From: Dimorphilus gyrociliatus
Lineage: Eukaryota; Annelida; Polychaeta; Dinophilidae
DNA: 64,000 nt
Assembly (NCBI GenBank): GCA_904063045.1
Contig: CAJFCJ010000007.1
Location: 2,053,404-2,117,403, forward strand
Direction of reading: 5' to 3'
Part shown: one piece after another, positions 58,364-64,000 of the stretch
Numbering within the stretch: the stretch's first letter is position 1
How the letters are laid out: the number at the start of each line of letters is the position of its first letter
Notes under the pieces: generated by a model
Databases searched by the model: none
The model's input: the letters and a program-made list of their open reading frames with translations, nothing else
Told to the model about the DNA's origin: nothing
Made by a program: the position numbers and the translations under genes

Positions 58364-61300
58364 AGCTCAGCTTATCTATGATTTAAAATCTGCAAATCCT
58401 AGAGCCAGAATGAGCGTCAAATTAGTTTCTGAAGTTGGGGTAGGAGTTGTTGCTGCTGGTGTTGCAAAATGCAAAGCGGAACATATTGTCATTTCGGGAC
58501 ATGACGGGGGCACTGGTGCCAGCTCTTGGACGGGTATTAAAAATGCTGGGGCGCCTTGGGAATTAGGTATATCAGAAACCCACCAAACCCTTATGCTGAA
58601 TGATTTAAGGAGTCGAGTTACATTGCAAGCTGATGGTCAGCTGAGGACCGGAAGAGATGTTGTAATTGCTGCATTATTAGGAGCTGATGAATTTGGTTTT
58701 TCAACAGCCCCTCTAATAGCATTAGGATGCACAATGATGAGAAAATGCCATTTAAATACATGCCCTGTTGGTATTTGTACCCAGGATCCTATTCTGAGGA
58801 AAAAGTTTGATGGAACTCCAGAACATGTCATCAATTTTTTGTTTATGGTTGCGGAAGAGGTTCGTCAAATAATGGCTAAGTTCGGTATGACGAAATTCCA
58901 AGAACTTATTGGGAGAACTGATTTATTGAAAGTTGCTACTGACTTAAAGGGAAAAGCTAAATTACTAAAATTTGATCCTCTCCTATTCAACGCTGGCAGC
59001 ATCAGACCGAATATAAATATAGTTGCTCAGTCAATGCCGCAGGATCACAAACTAGAAGAACGCTTGGATTATCAGGTTATGGACCGTGTTCAAGAAGTTA
59101 TAGATGGAAAATTAGATAAATTAGAGATGAAATTAAATATTTCAAACATCAATAGATGCTTCGGAGCAGCATTAAGCTATCGTATTTCACTGTAAGTTTT
59201 TGAAATGTTTTAGTAAATTGTTCCTAAATCCCTTTAATCTTTAAAAGGGCTAAAAGTGAAGAAGGACTACCCGATAAAAGTATAAATTTCCTCTTTAAAG
59301 GTTCAGCTGGTAAGTAAAATCATAAACATTCATAAACATTTCTTTCCATTTCTACTTTCTAATTAAATAATAATATTCATCTTCAAAGGACAAAGTTTTT
59401 GCGCATTTTTGGCAAAAGGAGTCTACGTTGAACTAGAAGGTGATGCTAATGATTACGTTGGAAAGGTAATCTCTTATAAAATATTGCGTAATGTGTATAG
59501 AGTACTATACTATTTGTCGTTTATTCGATAGTCTATAGTTACATACACTTGGTAATACGAATAATTTTACTTATAGGGCTTATCTGGCGGTGAAATTGTC
59601 ATTTATCCACCAAAAGATTCTTTACAGAACGAATTCTCGGAAAAGAATATCATTGTTGGTAACGTAGTACTCTATGGTGCTACTTCCGGGAAAGCTTTTT
59701 TCAGGGGTATGACAGCTGAGAGGTTCTGCGTTAGAAACTCCGGAGTTATTGCTGTTTGCGAGGTAAGTTTCTCATTTTTTTCACCTCTTTTATCATTCCA
59801 CGAATGAATAATGTATGTATAGGGTTGCGGCGACCACGGTTGCGAATATATGACTGGTGGTAGAGCGGTTGTGTTAGGTCTAATTGGGCGGAATTTTGCT
59901 GCCGGTATGTCGGGTGGTATTGCATATGTTTTGGATAAAGAAGGTTTATTTATGGAGCGATGTAATAAAGAATCTGTTTCGATTTTACCGGTTGAGGAGG
60001 AAGAAGATATCTTATGGCTACAAAATATTTTGAAGGAATTTGTAACCAAAACTGGATCTCGACTGGCCAAGTCTTTATTGGATGATTGGACAAATTCTTT
60101 AAGATTATTCCATAAGGTTTTTCCTCTCGAATATCAAAAAGCTTTATTGGCTCTTAAAGGAAAATCAACTGCTACTGAAAAGAAAGAAGAGAAGGTTTGT
60201 CGTGTTAAGGAAATATATTTCTTTTCTCATCTTCAATTTCTTGATAGAAAGAAACAAAAACTGAAAAAGTAACGGACGTGGAAGATTTAATTTCAAATGG
60301 ATGTAATGGTGCCACAAAAGAATCTTTAGATAAAACAAGGTTTGTAAGAAAGTAATGGATAAATGAAATCATTTTCTTTTTTTAGAGTTTGGCTATTGAT
60401 TCAATTTATTATATAAATACCTTTTATTGTCCAAAAATAGGGGATTCGTTAAGTATTCAAGGGCAAAGTATCAATATCGTAAAGTTGAAGAAAGAGAGAA
60501 GGATTGGAACGAAATCTACGACCATAAAGCGGTGGAAAATGGTATTAAAAAACAAGCTGCTAGATGTATGGATTGTGGAGTACCTTTTTGCCAATCCAAT
60601 AATGGATGCCCTCTGGGTAATGTTATTCCAAGATGGAACGATTTAGTATTTAACGTAAGCCTTTTTTTATCTCTCTTATGAAAATTAAAAATAGGACTAA
60701 AAGTTATCTGATTATATATTCTATTTAAAGGATAAATGGAGAGAAGCCATAGAAGCTTTGCATCAAACGAATAATTTTCCTGAATTTACTGGTAGGGCAT
60801 GTCCCGCTCCTTGCGAGGCTGCTTGTGTACTAGGAATCAATGAACCTGCCGTAACAATTAAGAATATAGAAAATACTATTATTGATTACGCATTTGAAAA
60901 GGGTTGGGTTGTCCCTGAAGAGCCCAAAATACGCACAGGCAAAAAGATAGCTATTATTGGAAGTGGTCCAGCCGGATTAGCAGCTGCAGCTCAACTAAAC
61001 AAAGCTGGCCACTATATAACTGTCTATGAAAGAAACGATGCTATCGGAGGTCTTTTACGATATGGAATTCCATCCATGAAATTGTCGAAGCAAGTCTTAA
61101 ATAGAAGAATTAAATTGCTGGAGCAAGAGGGGATTATTTTCAAAACAAATTCCAACGTTGGTGTCAATGTAAATGGTATTGATTTGCTACGACAAGTAGA
61201 TGCTCTATTATTGACTGTCGGAGCTACTTGGCCAAGGGATTTGCCCATAGCAGGCAGAAATAGCGAAGGAATATATTTTGCTATGTCTTTCTTGGAAAAA

Positions 61301-62072
61301 TGGCAAAAGAATAGGGCAAAGGGAGAGGGCATTGGATCCGACCTTCAAATGCACGCCAAGGGAAAAGATGTCATTATTATAGGAGGCGGAGATACAGGAT
61401 GTGATTGTATTGCTACATCTCTGAGGCAGGAAGCTCAGACGATTACGTGCTTCGAAATTCTCGATAAACCTCCTCATAAAAGATCAGCATCAAATCCTTG
61501 GCCTACATGGCCAAGAATATTCAGAGTGGATTATGGCCACGAGGAGGTTGCAAATAAATTTGGAAATGATCCAAGAGTATTTAATGTATTAAGTAAAGAG
61601 TTTCTTAGCGAGAATGGAAAAGTCAGCGGTATTAGGACGGTTCAAGTTAATTGGAAGCAAGCAGAAAATGGGCAATGGAAAATGAATGAAGTTGAGGGAA
61701 GCGAAAAGATTTATAAAGCTGATTTAGTTTTAATAGCAATGGGCTTTCTGGGCCCAGAAAATCTATTAGTTGACCAGTTAGGCGTAGAAAATGATGGCAG
61801 GTCGAATATTTCCTGTCAGAACTTTAAATCCTCTATGGATAAGATCTACGCAGCAGGAGGTTTGTAAATTAATTGAAATGGCACCTTGCTTTATAAATAA
61901 GTAATTAAATACTATCATTATTATTTTAGACTGTAGAAGAGGTCAGTCCTTGGTAGTTCATGCTATTAATGAAGGACGTCAAGCTGCTCGAAGGATTGAT
62001 ATGGATTTAATGGGAAAATCCTCCCTTGCCGGACCCGGAGGAGTAGTCTCAAATCGTCAAAACGTGTCATGA
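53102..62072 (+). CDS. Glutamate synthase (NADH-type GOGAT)
   Basis: Glutamate synthase makes two glutamates from glutamine and 2-oxoglutarate using NAD(P)H, FAD, FMN and Fe-S clusters. Twenty exons from 53102-53194 to 61930-62072 join in phase to about 2,040 residues, the size of fused eukaryotic GOGAT. The N-terminal amidotransferase nucleophile is Cys15 in KDACGVGF after a short propeptide. The class II glutaminase region includes [27 protein letters not shown] and AHNGEINT. The FMN/synthase domain has [21 protein letters not shown] and GHDGG; the 3Fe-4S ligands are in [14 protein letters not shown] (58740 region). The glucan-synthase-like GXGXG region is in exons 13-16 ([17 protein letters not shown]). 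The beta-subunit part has [31 protein letters not shown], the FAD motif [12 protein letters not shown], the NAD(P)H motif [11 protein letters not shown] and [10 protein letters not shown]. Intron 3 is about 1 kb and TA-rich. Introns rule out bacterial contamination. Confidence 0.96.
54051..55056. repeat. Large repeat-rich intron 3 of glutamate synthase
   Basis: A 1-kb intron among otherwise short ones. It contains a (TA)n tract at 54453-54476, TATACTGTATA motifs near 54113 and 54470, and a 9-bp stem hairpin at 54577-54600 (arms CTACAGTAT and ATACTGTAG, 6-nt loop). No coding frame is seen. It may have grown by insertion of a small non-autonomous element. Confidence 0.4.
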
Positions 62073-62844
62073 AGAACTTTAGATAGCAGAAAAGCTTAAA
62101 AGTCAAATGTCAATTGCTTATTGTAAACATTTCACCTTTTTTCCTCTTTTCTGTTTAATCGAAAACAAACTTTATTTTTAATTTTATCAATTAATTAGTT
62201 AATTAATTTAGATATACAAGAATGAATATTAATTAGATGATTTATGAATATACATATATTTTGGCAATTTAGAGTAAGATAATGTTTGACTGTTTGAAGT
62301 TTATGTAAAATTTCTTCCATTTCTCGGTAAAGCAAGGTAGATGCCGTTACGTTAATAAACTTACAGAGCCATCTATATTAAACGAAGGATGAGGTTAAAA
62401 AAGTGAGTGCATCTTTTCATCATCACCGATCGTTAGTGCAAACGAGCATAATTCTCTATTAGTTCCGTCTACCGAAAAAATATGCTCAATTGACGACTTA
62501 ACGAGGCGTCTAGGCGTTTCCCTAGTAGACCAAAAAAGAAATCTCCGGCATTTTATTCGTATATAAGCATTTTTTTGGACGGAAAATAGGCCTAGTCGTA
62601 GGAGAATAAACGGTCGCCGTTAGGCGATGACGTCAAAGCGTCTCTTTGCTCATTCGCAGTCTGAAAATGCTCTAAGTCTAAATCTCGTTTATGTCATTAA
62701 ACGTGCAAAATAATCGGCGTTATATTCTTCAACAACTACTTTTTACTTCGACTCTTTCTACTATTTCTAATTCTTTTGTTACTTTTATTATTACTATTTT
62801 TGCTATTAGAATTATTTTGCGAAGATAAGCAGAATCGTGACAGG
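62073..62844. promoter_or_regulatory. Intergenic with a perfect CRE upstream of the last gene
   Basis: 772 bp. The first half is AT-rich 3' UTR-like sequence of glutamate synthase. From about 62340 composition becomes more balanced and there is a perfect cAMP-response element TGACGTCA at 62628-62635, about 210 bp before the next ATG. A pyrimidine-rich tract (62735-62800) follows, which yields a spurious poly-Leu frame. Confidence 0.45.
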
Positions 62845-63133
62845 ATGACGGCGTCTGACATTCAGAATCGAATATTAGAGATCGGAGAACGAATTAGGAA
62901 TACTTATAATCACGCGTTTGCAAGATTAAAATTGGCCTTCAAAAGTGACCAGTTTAATAACGATTATTCTACTATAAAAGTCCTACCTGGATTTTTGCAT
63001 GGATTATACCCGTTTTTAAGCTTGGGATGTAATACTAATAGTCTCATTGCTATCAGTTCAGCAATGACGAATCCTTCCACATCACTGACCTTTGCTAGTT
63101 TGTTTGACGAAGAAACCGCCCAGAAGATTCATG
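62845..63133 (+). CDS. First coding exon of an unrecognised gene (continues past window)
   Basis: The frame starts MTASDIQNRILEIGERIRNTY and runs 96 codons to a good donor (ATG|GTAAGA at 63133/63134). The sequence looks helical and soluble: an amphipathic N-terminal helix, then VLPGFLHGLYPFLSLG and a Ser/Thr-rich segment ending FDEETAQKIHG. I do not recognise the family. The start at 62845 is preferred over the upstream in-frame ATG at 62776, which only adds a poly-Leu run encoded by a pyrimidine tract. The remaining exons were not found before the window end and are probably outside it or behind a long intron. Confidence 0.5.
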
Positions 63134-64000
63134 GTAAGAACAGTTTTCATTCTTCGCAAGCAAGTCTTTTTTCCGTTTCAGTAGCTTTTCTTTTTTTGTT
63201 GTGCAAGTTTATCTTCTGTCTTACTAACTATTAGCAAACTTAATCACAAATCTTTTAAACAATTGATATACTTAAATCTCTTTTCATATTATTTTTGTTT
63301 CTTTTAACGGAAAGAGTTTATCATAAATGTCTGTCTAGTGAAAGCCAAAAATGAGCGTATTTTACTTAAGCGCCGAAGTTTGTCACGTTGAAAGCTATTA
63401 CTTCATTTAGTTGGCTTCAGAAATCCGAGAAATGAGTGGATGCTCCAGGCATGCACGACAGTGTTCCAGCTTTACTTTTTCGCCAAACTGGCGTGTTTTC
63501 TTTTCCCTCTCTCTCTCTCTCACCCTCTCTCTTCGTTTATTATGAACAGGGATACAATTAGATATAAAACAAAGCCACAAAGCTATTGAAAATATAAGCA
63601 AAAAGTATACAACGGTTATAAACATGTATGAAAGCGATACTAGGCGAGAGCAGAAACTGCTTCTATCAGCACGAAACGTGTTTCATTTCATTTTAAGTAA
63701 ACAATATAATTAAACTTGAACTTTACAATGTCTAATAGATATTTTAACGCTATTAGTCATTGTCATTTTCTGTTCAAGTCTTATTCAACTTATACCACAC
63801 TTGAATTAGAACGACTTTTCCAAATCAATTAGGCTAATTTGTTTTCACTTTTCCTTATAGAAAAGCTTTGCAGAAGTCGAGGGAAAAGCAATAATTTCTT
63901 TCTTGTCCCGAAGGGGAATCGCTTAATTCAGAATATATGTACAATTTGCAGAAAAAAAAAGAAGAAAGAGACTTAAATTTGACTACGTTATCTCTGTCTC
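63134..64000. other. Presumed intron with CT microsatellite
   Basis: The last 870 bp probably belong to the first intron of the preceding gene. They contain a CT-repeat at about 63505-63532. The 72-codon minus-strand frame over it (63407-63625) is a by-product of the repeat. Nothing else is seen. Confidence 0.4.

Noticed and set aside
59672-60070. 132-codon minus-strand frame
   Set aside because: Antisense to glutamate synthase exons 15-16; no motif.
53102-62072. Glutamate synthase as bacterial contamination or recent transfer
   Set aside because: It has 19 spliceosomal introns, and base composition matches the neighbours.
62776-62844. Poly-Leu N-terminal extension of the last gene as a signal peptide
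   Set aside because: It is encoded by a pyrimidine tract that looks like a splice or UTR region, and the downstream ATG at 62845 starts a normal protein sequence.
1-64000. CRISPR arrays, rRNA, tRNA genes
   Set aside because: No regularly spaced repeats, rRNA-like blocks or convincing tRNA B-box with foldable arms were seen; a tRNA scan would be needed to exclude a diverged tRNA.

Overview
The window is nuclear DNA of an invertebrate animal. Every recognisable gene is metazoan, and most are split by spliceosomal GT-AG introns, many only about 50-150 nt long. I rebuilt the gene models by joining open frames at splice sites of compatible phase, so CDS entries give the genomic span from start to stop and the exons are listed in the evidence. 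Base composition is clearly AT-rich. Genes are close together, often 50-400 bp apart, some introns have been lost (STOML2 has none; UBE4A, the ABCC transporter and glutamate synthase have kilobase exons), and I see no autonomous transposon gene. A small compact-genome lophotrochozoan, such as a miniature annelid, would fit, but that is inference; the sequence only firmly supports 'bilaterian-like animal'. Androglobin and OSCP1 suggest an animal with cilia or flagella.

Layout. 1-10 kb: androglobin C-terminus (+, cut by the window start), spermine synthase (-), EHD1-type ATPase (+), OSCP1 (+), an ITPRID/TESPA1/KRAP-like gene (-). 10-20 kb: ubiquitin ligase UBE4A (+), KRIT1/CCM1 (-), LAMTOR4 (-), NUP88 (+). 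20-34 kb: endosomal Na+/H+ exchanger of the NHE6/7/9 group (+), a tiny atonal-type bHLH gene (-), an unrecognised secreted/membrane protein (+), an L-amino-acid-oxidase-like flavoenzyme (+), TMEM9 (+). 34-40 kb: a cysteine-rich orphan (-) and FIG4 (-); one FIG4 intron holds a complete FAXC-like gene on the other strand. 40-50 kb: ABCC4/MRP4-like transporter (+), STOML2 (+), a DD3-3-like secreted/membrane protein (-). 51-64 kb: an unrecognised two-exon gene (-), a 20-exon NADH-type glutamate synthase (+), and the first exon of an unrecognised gene (+) that runs out of the window.

The genes do not form a pathway. Several act on endosomes or lysosomes (EHD, NHE6/9, LAMTOR4, TMEM9, FIG4), and CACGTG elements, two of them perfect GTCACGTGAC palindromes, sit upstream of FIG4, STOML2 and glutamate synthase, with a one-mismatch copy between LAMTOR4 and NUP88. 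Points most worth checking are these E-boxes, the GC-AG intron of FIG4 that hosts FAXC, the 54-nt in-frame intron of the ABCC gene, the two alternative last exons of the exchanger, KRIT1 without NPxY motifs, and four genes I cannot assign. I found no clear new multi-gene system, CRISPR array, rRNA or convincing tRNA.
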